DNA from: Delphinapterus leucas
Taxonomy: Eukaryota > Chordata > Mammalia > Artiodactyla > Monodontidae
Length of the DNA: 64,000 bases
Direction of reading: 5' to 3'
Assembly (NCBI RefSeq): GCF_002288925.2
Contig: NW_022098000.1
Span: 20,319,671-20,383,670, forward strand
Part shown: piece by piece, positions 12,241 through 22,965 of the stretch
How the letters are laid out: every line of letters begins with the position of its first letter
Position numbering within the stretch: the stretch's first letter is position 1
Translations under genes and position numbers: made by a program
Notes under the pieces: generated by a model
What the model was told of the DNA's origin: nothing
The model's input: only the letters and a program-made list of their open reading frames with translations
Databases searched by the model: none

Positions 12241-12628
12241 AAAAATTATGTCCTTTGACATAGAATTCAGAATTCTCCGAAATAATGGTTTGGAGTTGAA
12301 ATGTTTCCTTTCTTGAATTAATGTTCAAAGTCTTGTTTTATTTAATTAATTTATTTTTATTTGTATGTATGTATGTGCTTTAATAGTTATAGCAAAATAG
12401 ATTCAGCTAGTTTGGGGTTACATGAGATTTTTTTTTTTTAAAGTACTTCTTCCCTCTGTAATGTCAAGATACTGTTTACACTGAAGCTATAAACTTTATG
12501 TTGGCTTAGTTACAGAGCTCACTGAAGGAGGAAATGAGTCATATTTAAAGAAAAATAGGTTAACAATTTTCAAAGTGATCATGACAGATTAAAATGTTTA
12601 GCACAAATGCAGTCAAAATGCATTTTAC

Positions 12629-12776
12629 TTTTAATACAAGCTTCAAGTAGGCAAACCTCTGCCCCTCCCCCATAAACATCATCTAATACATTTCTAGTTA
12701 AAAAAAATAAACTTTTACTAAATTTTGTTTTAGATTATTACTACGTACACTAGCTCACTCTGAATACTTTGTCAGT
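12629..12776 (-). repeat. Right arm of the 148 bp inverted repeat
   Basis: Reverse complement of 10890-11037 (146 of 148 bases match, no indel). Immediately beyond the arm both flanks diverge completely. This indicates a short inverted duplication event rather than a large palindrome. Confidence 0.95.
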
Positions 12777-13499
12777 TATTATTTTTTTTAATGGCTGAAA
12801 TAACTAAAAAGTCTGCCTTAAAGACTTCTTTCCCTTAGGCAGCCATACTTAAAGATTCTGGTGTTTAGGTTTTAGCTTTTCATTTAGCCCCTACTTAACC
12901 ATGGAAATAAAGAATAAAATTTGGGGTATTTTATATACATGACATTCACCAATTAATCTTTTTACTGGTATTGAGAAGCATCAGGTAAATCCTCTAACGA
13001 CTACTGGTGGTAGATTGGGTTCATGTGTATTTTGAAGAAGAGGAAACTGAGAGACAGAAAGGAAATATTATGTTACATACACATGCAGAGACGGGATGTG
13101 GTCATAAATATATTCTACTTAACGATCCTAGGACTCACATTATAAGAGCAAACAGCAGATGAACTCCCATTTCCAGTAAGGCTACAAAGCCCCTGGCCAA
13201 GACACCTTCATTCCTTCATTGCCATGCAATAGCTATCATCCTGCTAGCGCCTGCGTCTTTTCTCCTCAACTCGACTGCGGCTTATGAGGATTTATACTTT
13301 CTTATTACCGTCCTAGTCCACTCTGTCCAACATTCTACTTTCCATAAGGATCAAGTTTTATTAGATATTTGGTCGAAAAAAATTCCTGTGAGTATTGTAG
13401 TGCACATAGAATGATTTACTTTATAGAGTTAAAATATTTGAAGAAATGAAAGGAATACAGTGGATGCTAAAATAAGTGAGGCTTTTTAGAAATTATTAT
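12777..13499. other. Unique DNA with a faint MIR relic
   Basis: A weak antisense MIR-like piece lies at about 13025-13105 (gaagaagaggaaactgagag). Nothing else is recognised. Confidence 0.35.
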
Positions 13500-13630
13500 T
13501 ATTTTTTAAAAACTTTTTATTTTATATTGGGGTACAGCCAATTAACAATGTTGTGATAGTTTCAGGTGCACAGCAATGATATCTATTGATGTGATTCATA
13601 CATCTCGGAACTAAGTTCAGTATCACCTGT
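13500..13630 (-). mobile_element. L1 3' end fragment, antisense
   Basis: aaactttttattttatattg, then ggggtacagccaattaacaa and agtttcaggtgcacagcaat match the antisense L1 3' UTR end. The copy is diverged and has no clear TSD. Confidence 0.7.
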
Positions 13631-13669
13631 TATGGCTTTTAATAACGGTTACTTTCTATTTTCTTCTAG

Positions 13670-13801
13670 GAAACCATCAGGTGTCTCCTGGGCCCATAAC
13701 AGAATCTGCCTGCTCTTCCTGAGCAGAATTCAAGATTCTCTGTTCTCCCGGGCCATAGCCACTAAGTGGGGAAGCTGAGGCATTTCTACTCCTCAGATCA
13801 G
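13670..13801 (+). other. Possible non-coding exon (splice-like borders)
   Basis: A pyrimidine-rich tract (ctttctattttcttctag, ending at 13669) precedes this 132 bp segment, and gtaaaa follows at 13802. These resemble a 3' and a 5' splice site. All three frames contain stops; the third stays open almost to the end. Only the sequence pattern supports this and chance matches are common. No coding potential is claimed. Confidence 0.15.
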
Positions 13802-15219
13802 GTAAAATACATCGTAGCTTCAAGAGAAGAGTAGCTTGATTTTGTTTGGATCTGAATTCTCCATAATGGAGAATTGTAATAATCACATGTTGAATATATT
13901 TGCTGCTATTTTCATTTCCCTTGTATAGAATAATCCAGCCAGGGAGAGTTTGGGGGAAGAAACTGGAAATGTATAGAACTGCTAGGAAGAGATGCACCAA
14001 CCCCTCGTTAGAATTTGAGACCAGCTCAGCTGATTAGTGGATAGACACACTAAGACACCACACTTCCTCCCTCTGATGGAATCCATGTTAATTTTGAAAA
14101 TCTAAAACCAAAGACTCATTACCCCCAAGAGGATGTGTTCTAAGTCAAGGTGCAGAAGAGGCCAATGGATGTGCCCGGCATATCCATCCCACAGCCCCGT
14201 GGGTGTATAGTAGAATCAGAAGTTGCCAGGATAAATTTCTCCCCAAGCAATCTCTTTTCCTAGTTTTTCCATGAAGAAACCTGACACAAATCTGAAAATA
14301 TTCATTTCTAATTACCAGTGTCTTCATTTGCAAGTCCTGTTCGTTTTTCCTTCTCCCGCTCCCAGCCCACCTGCTCTGACCCCTGGTACATTTCAGAGAG
14401 GGGAAGAGAATCCAGGAGGAAAGACTGTGAACTTAGCCACAAAATAAGTCAAGGGAGAAATGAAGTACTAATTAAGAAAGCCGGGGTGTTATGCAAATGC
14501 TCCTGCACCAAAGGCAGCCTAATGAGTGTGCCCGGAGTGGCTGGGCGTCTTCGCTGCGCTGACAGCTGGCTCCCAGGAAGGTCAGGCGCAGGCGGGGCGA
14601 GAGAGCATAATCCTTCAGATTGGCAGCTCTGCCCCCTGGTCACCGTTTGATTATCTCCCAAATTGCTGTATTTCACAGAGATAATGATTTTTTATGGTCA
14701 CAGATTTGAAGACAACTGCTGTATCCTCAGGGTTGTCATTCTGCAAGGAGCTGAGGCTGCTTCCTTCAGAGGACAGAGAGGGGAGAGAGAGTTTCTTCTC
14801 CTTTTCTCTCCCTTGCAACTTCCTGGAATGTTTTCTTATCATCATGAAAGCAATATCTATTATTAAGGGAACCACCCCAGTTCTGATTAGTCCCAACCCT
14901 TTTCCTGTTCCTTATCCAGTGCTTGGGTCTGGAAGTCTCTTACTCTGCTCTTCCAAGTGTTCCAGAACTTTCTCACACTCAGGAGAAGGATGCTGTTCTC
15001 TCTGCATACCTCAAATTTTCTGTACGTAAAATGAGAAGAGGAAGGTTCACCTGGTGCCTCTTAAGAATCATGTGTATGAGTGTAAGAGTGAATGTGGATG
15101 TGTGTGTGGGGGGGTAATTCATCTGCACCATTACTTGCGGCCCATCTGGGAGCTCAGGACGGAGCAGGTCACCTCCGCTGAACCCAGGTGGAGCTTGCCC
15201 AAGGTGGGGAATGAGGCTG
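13802..15219. other. GC-richer unique block, possible cis-regulatory DNA
   Basis: This block is less repeat-rich and higher in GC than its surroundings. It holds an octamer-like ATGCAAAT at 14491-14498, an E-box-like CAGCTG at about 14562, a CTCF-like motif at 14626-14646 and GATA-like ttatct/gataat sites around 14650-14685. Frames of 60-111 codons on both strands show no family motif and are probably chance. A regulatory role is inference. Confidence 0.3.
14626..14646 (-). promoter_or_regulatory. Candidate CTCF binding motif
   Basis: The minus strand reads GGTGACCAGGGGGCAGAGC. The CCAGGGGGC core matches the centre of the known CTCF consensus exactly and the following A is allowed. The upstream CC pair of the consensus is not preserved. 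Occupancy cannot be judged from sequence. Confidence 0.4.
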
Positions 15220-15230
15220 TGAGTTCTTTT

Positions 15231-15440
15231 TTTAAAATGTTTATTGAAATGCAGTTGATTTACAATGCTGTGTAAGTTTCAGGTGTACAGCAAAGTGATT
15301 CAATTTTATATATATATGTACGTAAGTATACATATATATATATTCTTTTTTAGATTGTTTTCTATTATAGGTCATTACAAGATATTGAGTATAGTATACT
15401 GTGCTATATAGTAGGTCCTTGTTGGTCGATCAATATCATT
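15231..15440 (-). mobile_element. 5'-truncated L1 3' end, antisense, with TSD
   Basis: tttacaatgctgtgtaagtt, caggtgtacagcaaagtgat and the TATATA tract, then gatattgagtatagtatact, are the antisense L1 3' UTR. A perfect 11 bp TSD, tgagttctttt, lies at 15220-15230 and 15441-15451. Confidence 0.9.
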
Positions 15441-15451
15441 TGAGTTCTTTT

Positions 15452-16424
15452 AAAAAGCCCTCAAGGTGGAAACTTTTGCCTGGGGTTCCCAAGTAGGATT
15501 TTCATTTAATTCTGATGTAAAAGCAATCAGGAAAAAAAAATGTTTAACCATATGATTACTCCCCTTGAAGACTGGTTTATTTAACATTAGTTAAATGATT
15601 ACTTGTGAGCTCAGGACTAAAAAGAGCATACTTATTTTTCTTTAAGAGAGTGACCACCGAAGTTGCGAAGTTCCAGTGTGAACTTGATTGTCTATTGATA
15701 CTGAGACGTGACTGTAATAATCTGAACCCAGTTTCTGCAAGGATGCTCTTCTGACCTGGTAAGTGAACATCAAGGTTTTACCACTGGAAGCGCTGCAACT
15801 TGGAAACCATCATGTTTCAGTTCAGCCTTAATTATTTCAACATTGCTGGCATTTTAATATTTATGAAGAAAAGGATTGCCTGGAATTCATATTTTAAATC
15901 AATTCTCTCATCTTAATTGAAGGAAAGGTAAACAGTGTAAATGAAACCCACTTGGCTTGAGGTCTTGCTGATGTGAATCTAGAAAACACAAATTCAAAGG
16001 TGGCTTGATTTTATCCTGTTTCCTATCAAATATTAATTTCCTAATATTTTTCACTGTTTCTACTGTATTTAGTTAATATGCATTTATTTTATTTTAAAGT
16101 ATGGAAGTTATTTATATGTGGGGGTCTATGCGTTGATCTACAGAGCTGTCTTCAGAATTTAAAAAAGGGAATATGCTATCATTTATCTTCCCATATCTGC
16201 AACTAGAAAAAATGCAAAACTGAGCGCTTCTGCAGGTTGACTACCCACACATGCATCAGCAGGTCTAGCCATTTTTTTTTAACCTGAAAGGCCTGTCTCT
16301 ACTCCTAGATAAGTTTACATTGAGAAATATGTTACTAGCCTCACTAGAGAGATAAGATGCTTCCTTGGCATTTTGGTGCACATTCATATTATGAGTAACA
16401 AAGCCTGATTTTTTTTTTTAGGCA
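15452..16424. other. Unique AT-rich DNA, nothing recognised
   Basis: No gene or clear repeat. Only short T and A runs. Confidence 0.4.
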
Positions 16425-16602
16425 TTATAATCGGCCCTCTGTATTCTCAGGGGATTGATTCCAGGATCCCTGCAGATACCAAAATCCATGGATACCTTTT
16501 ACAAAATGTTGTAGTACAGTTGGCCCTCGGTATCCATGGGATCCAGATCCGTGGTTGGTTGAATCCCTGGACGGAACCTGTGTATAGTGAGGACTGCCTG
16601 TA
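16425..16602. mobile_element. Tigger/MER2-like DNA transposon relic
   Basis: tcggccctctgtattctcag and attccaggatccctgcagat form one terminal part. cagttggccctcggtatcca and gtggttggttgaatccctgg form a second. The element closes with a decayed inverted terminus (agtgaggactgcctgta). These are the terminal sequences of the MER2 group of Tigger (Tc1/mariner-class) elements. Only the non-coding ends remain. The arrangement suggests an internally deleted or rearranged copy. Confidence 0.75.
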
Positions 16603-16689
16603 AATTATTTTTCAACAATTTCAATGATTCTTACCAAGTATTGCTCTACGAGTAAAGGAAAAAAAAAAAAAACATTTAGCAAGGTTAGG

Positions 16690-17010
16690 AGGGCAAGGTG
16701 AAGGGATTGGGATTGCTGTTCTAGATGGGCTGGCCACGGCTCTTGAGCAGCTGGTATTGAGCTGAGACTCGGAAAGCCATGTGCATATCAAGGAGAAGAG
16801 TGTCCAGACAGAAGAAACAGGGGAGGTCATGCATGGCTTGTTTGAGAAATAGCAAGGAGAGCATTGTGTCTGGAATGGAGTATATACAAGGGAAAGGGTG
16901 GGAGACGAGCACTGGGCATGGCTTGGAACCAGGTCATGGATGTTTTATAGATGATGGGGGGAGCGTGGATTCTGTTCTAAGTGGAATGGACAGCTTTAAA
17001 CAGCCTTCTG
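16690..17010 (-). mobile_element. L2 fragment, antisense (probable)
   Basis: gagctgagactcggaaagcc, agcaaggagagcattgtgtc and catggatgttttatagatga follow the antisense order of the L2 3' region (AGCTGAGACCT..., then GGAACAGCAAGGAGGCC...). Diverged. The overlapping frames of 63-81 codons are not genes. Confidence 0.55.
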
Positions 17011-17084
17011 CAGATGGATGTTGAGGATTTCCACTGTTCACAATGATGAAAACACTGAAGTGGACATCCTTGCGTATAAACCTT

Positions 17085-17225
17085 TGTATGTGTACATTCA
17101 TTCATCCATTAAATAAATATTATTGAGCGCCACTCTGTGCCACTGCTGTGCTAGGCACTGGGGATCCAGTTGTGGAGAGAGCAGACATAGTCTTTCCAAC
17201 ACAGAGCTTATAGTATATGGGGTAT
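17085..17225 (-). mobile_element. L2 3' end, antisense
   Basis: The start ttcattcatccattaaataa, then tattgagcgccactctgtgc and gctaggcactggggatccag, is the classic reversed L2 terminus. Confidence 0.8.
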
Positions 17226-17494
17226 ATGAGCTCCTATATTTATCTTCAGTGTATATTTTAATTATTTTTAATTATAATGAAATATAGATATGAAATTACT
17301 CCATCAAAATGGATGCTCATTTCAAATCATACATACATACATGGATTATATATTTAAAAGTAAATATCCATACTGTTCCCAAGAAAAGTTGTACCACTGT
17401 ACAACTGTACAGTCATATAGTGTCATTTCTAAATATGTAGAACATGCAAATGTTATAATGCTATAAGGACTAACTTTCCATGTTGATCACTGTG

Positions 17495-18295
17495 GAAATA
17501 TTAAGTGTATCTGCAGCATACATTTCTGAGTGGAATTGCTGGCTCACATGGTATGTTCATTTATAATTTTTTGGATAGTGCCAAACTTACGTCCATAGAG
17601 GTTGTACTAAGCAGTGTATGAAAGTGTTGTTTCACATAAACTACCTGCCTCCTTGATAGGTGCAAAATAGTATCTGTGTCGTTGCAATTTGCATTTCCCT
17701 GATTAGGAATGAGTTTGAGCATAGTTTAATATGTTTTAGAGCCATTTATTTGTATTTCTTTTTTTTGGTGAATTTTCTGTTAACGCATTTTTTTTTTTTT
17801 TGTGCGGTACGCGGGCCTCTCACTGCTGTGGCCTCTCCCGTTGCGGAGCACAGGCTCCAGATGCGCAGGCTCAGCGGCCATGGCTCACGGGCCCAGCCGC
17901 TCCGCGGCACGTGGGATCCGCCCGGACTGGGGCACGAACCCGCGTCCCCTACATCGGCAGGTGGACTCTCAACCACTGTGCCACCAGGGAAGACCTGTTA
18001 ATGCATTTTGCCCATTTTTTTTGGCACTAGTTTGTTGGTATATTTATTATTTATTTATATAAGCTCCTTGTGTTTTAAAGAAGTATGTGTTACACATATG
18101 TTCCCCAGTTAGTAATCTTTTTCGTTTTGGTTTTACTTATGGAAGTTTTTGCCACACACAGATTTTTTTTTATTTTTATAGAATTGAATTATTCTATCTT
18201 TTCTTTTATGGGTTTAATGTTTTGTTTTCTAGGGGAAGGTTTAAATGAGTTGCAGATTCTATAAATTCATAAGATTCTGGTTTGAGTTTATAATT
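17495..18295 (-). mobile_element. Old L1 ORF2/3' region, antisense, split by a SINE
   Basis: ttctgagtggaattgctggc, tgcaatttgcatttccctga and (after the SINE) tgcattttgcccattttttt with agctccttgtgttttaaaga are antisense ORF2 C-terminal sequences of an old L1M/HAL1-like element. The SINE at 17792-17994 divides it. Confidence 0.7.
17792..17994 (-). mobile_element. CHR SINE, antisense, nested in old L1
   Basis: Begins with poly-T, then gcggtacgcgggcctctcac, and ends ccaccagggaagac. The 15 bp TSD ctgttaa[c/t]gcatttt lies at 17777-17791 and 17995-18009 with one CpG-type mismatch. Frames of 76-113 codons here are SINE translations. Confidence 0.95.
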
Positions 18296-18369
18296 ATGTC
18301 TGCCTTTCTCTCTTCTTCTGAATTTAAGTTGTTTGAGAGCAGAATTTGTGTGAATTAACTTGTATAAAT

Positions 18370-18530
18370 GGCTTTATATGAACGAATCCATTTAATCCCC
18401 ATAATATCCCAAAGAAGTTGGTACAATTATTATTGTCATTTTACAGAGGAGTAACCTGAGGCTCAGAGAGTTTGAGTCACTTGCTCAGTATCACGCAGCT
18501 ACCAAGTTAAGGTGTCAGGATTCCAGATCA
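18370..18530 (-). mobile_element. MIR fragment, antisense
   Basis: gtcattttacagaggagtaa, cctgaggctcagagagtttg and cacgcagctaccaagttaag are reversed MIR. Confidence 0.82.
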
Positions 18531-19599
18531 TGTATTAGGATGCATGGGAGGCATAGTCAATGAAAGTTAACAGATTTTTCTGTAGAACAGAATCAACTGT
18601 TGCAATCTGTGACCATGGGATACCAAGTGTCACCATAATCACCCTCTCCCAGACCCCGACTCCCCCCCAACATAGATGAACCATCCCGAGACAGCTGTGC
18701 AAAAGGTATATTTTCCAAAATCATATGTAAAAGAGTCTAAAGCTGAACTTATTGAACAACTTATTGAACAACAAATCTTTCTCATATAGAGACATTAAAA
18801 ATTGGGAATTCCTTCCCTGCCCCTCCTTATACCAAGAGAGGTTTGCATACCAAGCTTTCTAGACTTATCTGTGGGGTTGAGCTTAAGCCATCAGCCAAGC
18901 AGAAACCTATTGATGACCTAGAACTGGACAACAGTGGATTTAGGCATGGGCAACACCAAGAGGTATGAGTCATGTAAGTTTTTAAGCTCTAATGTGCTCC
19001 CCATTTGGAACTGCACAACACCTGGGTGCTGCATTTGATTTGCAGCATCTGTATGGGCAGGGAAACTTAAAGGAGCCTTCAAAGAGGCAGCATGCTGGCA
19101 CTGCCCTCTTGAATGGGGTTTCTGGTTAACAAATTGATCAACTGGGCAGTCATTCCATCTGAATACCCATACTAAACAAAACTAAAAATGCTACCTTTGC
19201 ACATTTTCAGACAATAAATATATCTTAGAAGTTTGTCTTTGTGGCAACCTCTGCGTTCCTATTGAAGGAACATCATTAATCACTTCATTCAATGTTGGCT
19301 ATGTTTATCAATTTTTCACCCCAGAAGCATTTTTCATTATTTTTAAGTGAGTAATGCTAACTATAAGCATTAAAGTAAAATCACTTTGCTTCCTTTTAAC
19401 CCTAGACTTGACTTTTCTGTATCTAAGTATCCAGTCTCCTATGCCCAGCACCACTGATAAAAATGTAGGAAATTGACCGCAGTTTATTCAATGTATGTTT
19501 AGTGTGAACCTGCTACTTGCCAGGAAATCTGAACCCCTGAATTCCAGGACTCAGAACCATCACCATGGTGAATTTTAGAGTATTTTAACACTCTCAAAA
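18531..19599. other. Unique DNA, nothing recognised
   Basis: No supported gene or repeat. Confidence 0.4.
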
Positions 19600-21120
19600 T
19601 AAATCTCATACACTTTTAGCTCTCACCCCCTATTCTCCCAACCCCCTCCTCCTAGCTGTAGGCACCTACTAACCTACTTTCTGTCAACATAGCTTTCCCC
19701 GTTCTGGACATTTCATATGAGTGGAATATATATGTTATCTTTTGTGACTAGCTTCTTTCACTTAGCATCATGTTTTCAAGGTTCATCCATGTTGTAGCAT
19801 GTATCAGTACTTCCTTTCTTTTTTATGGCCAAGTAATATTCCGCTGTATGGATATACCATATTTTGTTTCTCTTTTTATCAGTAATTGACACCTGGGTTG
19901 TTTCCACCTTTGGCCTATTGTGAATAAGGCAGCTATGAACATTTGTGTTTAAGTTTCTTTGTGGACATCTGTCTTAATTTCTCTTACATATATATCCAGG
20001 AGTAGAATTCTGAATCATATGGTGACTCTGTGTTTAATCTTTTGAGGAACTGCCACACTTTTCCAAACTCGCTTTACCATTTTATATTGTCTCCAGCAGT
20101 GTATGAGGATTCCAACTTTTCTATATCCTCACAAACCGTTGTTATTAGTTGTTAATAATTTTGATTATAGCCAACTTAGTGGCTATGAAGTGGCCTGTCT
20201 TTATAGTTTTAGTTTGTTGTTCCCTGATGGCTAATGATTTCCAGCATCATTTTGGGTGCTTATTGGCCATTTGTATATCTTCCTTGGAGAAATGTCTATT
20301 CATATCCTTTGCGTACTTAGTAACTGGGTTGCCTTTTTACTATTGAGTTGTAAGAGTTCTTTATGTATTATGGATAAAAGTACCTTATCAGATACATGAT
20401 TTGCAAATATTTTCTTCCATTCTGTGGATTGTTTTTTCACTTTCTTGATGGTATCCTTTGAAAAACAGAAGTTTTTAATTTTGATGAAGCCAAATTTACC
20501 TATTATTTTTCTTTTGATGCTTGTGCTTTTGGTGTCATGTCTAAGAATTTTTTGCCCAAACCAAGGTCATGAAGGTTTACCCCTCTATTTTTTTTCTAAG
20601 GTATGTAGTTTTAACTCTTATTTTAAGTCTTTGATATATTTTGAGTTTGTTTTTACATATGGTGTGAGATAAGGGTCCAAATTAATTCTTCTGCATGGGG
20701 CTACCCAGTTGTCCCAGCACCATTTGTTGAAAGGCTATTGTGTCCCCATTGCATCATCTTGGAAATTTTGTCTGAAAACAGTTGACCATAGATGTATGGA
20801 TTTATTTATAGACTTTCAATTCCATTCCATTGATCTGAATGTCTGACCTTGTGCTGGTACCACACTGTCTTGATTACAGTTGCTTTGTAGTGAGTTTTGA
20901 AATAAGGAAATATGAACCCTCCTACTTTGTTCTTTCTCAAGATTGCTTTGGCTACTCTGGGTCCCTTACAAATTCAGATGAAGAGTAAAATCAGCTTGTC
21001 AATTTATATGTAGAAATCAGATGGGATTCTGATAGGGATTTTGTTGAGACTGCAGATCAGCCGGGGAATATTACCATTTTAACCACGTTAAGTCTTCTGA
21101 TTCATGAGCAATGTATGTGG
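19600..21120 (-). mobile_element. Truncated L1 (ORF2 C-terminal part and 3' UTR), antisense
   Basis: Plus-strand landmarks include ggcacctactaacctacttt, tccgctgtatggatatacca, gcttattggccatttgtata and gctacccagttgtcccagca, which are antisense L1 3' UTR and ORF2 C-terminus. The copy is heavily mutated and ends near 21110. The plus-strand frames at 20149-20346 and 20424-20672 are shadows. Confidence 0.87.
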
Positions 21121-21183
21121 GATCTACATGTCAAGTCTGCTTCTACTCAGAGTCTTTTCTTTTTTTTCTTTTTTTTTCTTTTC

Positions 21184-21376
21184 CTTTTTTTTTTTTGAGG
21201 TACGCGAGCCTCTCATGTTGTGGCCTCTCCCGTTGCAGAGCACAGGCTCCGGACGCGCAGGCTCAGCGGCCATGGCTCACGGGCCCAGCCGCTCCGCGGC
21301 ATGTGGGATCTTCCCGGACCCCGTGTCCCCTGCATCAACAGGTGGACTCTCAACCACTGAGCCACAGGGAAGTCCT
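21184..21376 (-). mobile_element. CHR SINE, antisense, with internal deletion
   Basis: Poly-T followed by ggtacgcgagcctctcatgt and ending gccacagggaagtcc. It has lost about 13 bp around the B-box relic (ggaccccgtgtcccc in place of ggaccggggcacgaacccgtg), so its internal promoter is broken. The TSD is unclear because the left flank is T-rich. Confidence 0.92.
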
Positions 21377-21389
21377 GCAATTTTTTCTT

Positions 21390-22020
21390 TTGATGCTCGC
21401 CCCTGAATGTTCCCTGACCTTCAGATGTTTCCTCAAATGCACCTTCTCAGTGAGGCCCTCTAGGCCAACACTTTATCCTTCACACGCACCTCTTTTCTCT
21501 GTTTTCTACATTATCTTATTTCTTAACAATTATCGTTATTTATTATATTTTATATTTTTCTAAGCCCTAAGAATACAACAATGAACAAAATGAACAAAAA
21601 TCCTTGCTGTCGTGGGGTTTACATTCTAGCAGGAACACAGATAATTTTAAAAAAGAAAAATATGTAAAATGTGCAGAATGATAATAATACATCCTGTGTG
21701 AAAACTAATGTGAGAGAAAGGAAAACCATGTTAGGATTGCAATGATGAATAAATACAGTCTTAGACAAGGTGGCCAGAGGCCAAGGACAAGCCAGGGAGG
21801 CAGGTGGGTATCTAGGGAAAGAGTATTTGGCAGAAGGAACTGTATGTGCAGAGGCCTAGAGGTGGGAACAGACTTGGACTTTCAGAGAGCATTTGGGAAA
21901 CCAGAGTGGCTACATCACCGTAAGACTGAACTAAGGAAGTGGTAAGAGGTAAGGAGTGAGCCAGCCATTTAGGGCCTTGTAGGTCATTTTGAATAGAATT
22001 CAGTGTTCAAGGAGATTAGG
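21390..22020 (-). mobile_element. L2, antisense
   Basis: aatacaacaatgaacaaaat with cttgctgtcgtggggtttac, then ggcagaaggaactgtatgtg, cagaggcctagaggtgggaa and tagggccttgtaggtcattt follow the antisense L2 3' region order. Confidence 0.72.
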
Positions 22021-22455
22021 GATTTTGTCTAAAGGGACATACTCTGTATGTGGAATGTGCTTCCAAGTGTTTATTATAAGAATAAAGGAAGAGAAAGCAG
22101 AAGTGAAGTAATAACATTGTCTGATCTCTAACACCATAGCAGTGTTTTATAAACTATCTGGATATTTTAATTAACTGCATGATTGCCTCAGCTATCAACT
22201 GTGCCTAAATGGATACTAGTTATCTCATTTATTAGCATAGCATATTTTAACATGCTAGCTTCCTCCCTCCTTCTTTGGGCCTGGAGGACTTTAGTTGGTT
22301 TACCTCTCAGGTCTGCTGTAAAACCCACTGTTGGTATGTTTGGTGAAGAATACTTCAGATATCTTTGGGCCATGATAATATAATTTAATGCTAGCAGTAT
22401 TGATCACTGGGTTGTGTGTGGGGAACTCAATGAGAGAGGCACATTTTGAATATAG

Positions 22456-22487
22456 TAGATAGACAGATAGATAGATGATAGATAGAA
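22456..22487. repeat. (GATA)n microsatellite
   Basis: Imperfect gatagaca/gatagata repeat, about 30 bp. Confidence 0.85.
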
Positions 22488-22779
22488 TCACTAATAGAAG
22501 CATGTGCATTTTTGATTGGTTTGTATCCCTATTTAGCCTGCAGTTCCTCTGATCTGGTGATAAAAGTGTTTGTTTTGAATAATTCCATGGCACTTTTACA
22601 AATTTAAATGTTCCCAGGACAAGGACAATTCAAACAATTGTGTATAAACAATAAAGAATGGCAGGGCCTGTGGCTAAACTGGAGAATATATGCCCCGCCT
22701 ACAGGCAATCAAATTCAAATTTTTTAAAAATTCAACTCCGTCTAAACAAAAATTGTCAGCTCTTGGTTACTACCCAAGG

Positions 22780-22965
22780 CTGGCACTCTGCTAAAATCAT
22801 TAGGCGAATTACCTCATTAAGTCCTCCTAATAAATTATATGAGGCAGGTGCCCCTAAACCCCCATTTTCCTGCTGTGAAAACTAAGACTCAGCAAAGATA
22901 AGTAGGTAACTATGAAGATGTAGAGTCAGAATGTAGAGACAAACATTCTGGTTTCTCAATCTATG
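22780..22965 (-). mobile_element. MIR fragment, antisense
   Basis: ttacctcattaagtcctcct, cccattttcctgctgtgaaa and actaagactcagcaaagata are diverged reversed MIR motifs. Confidence 0.65.
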
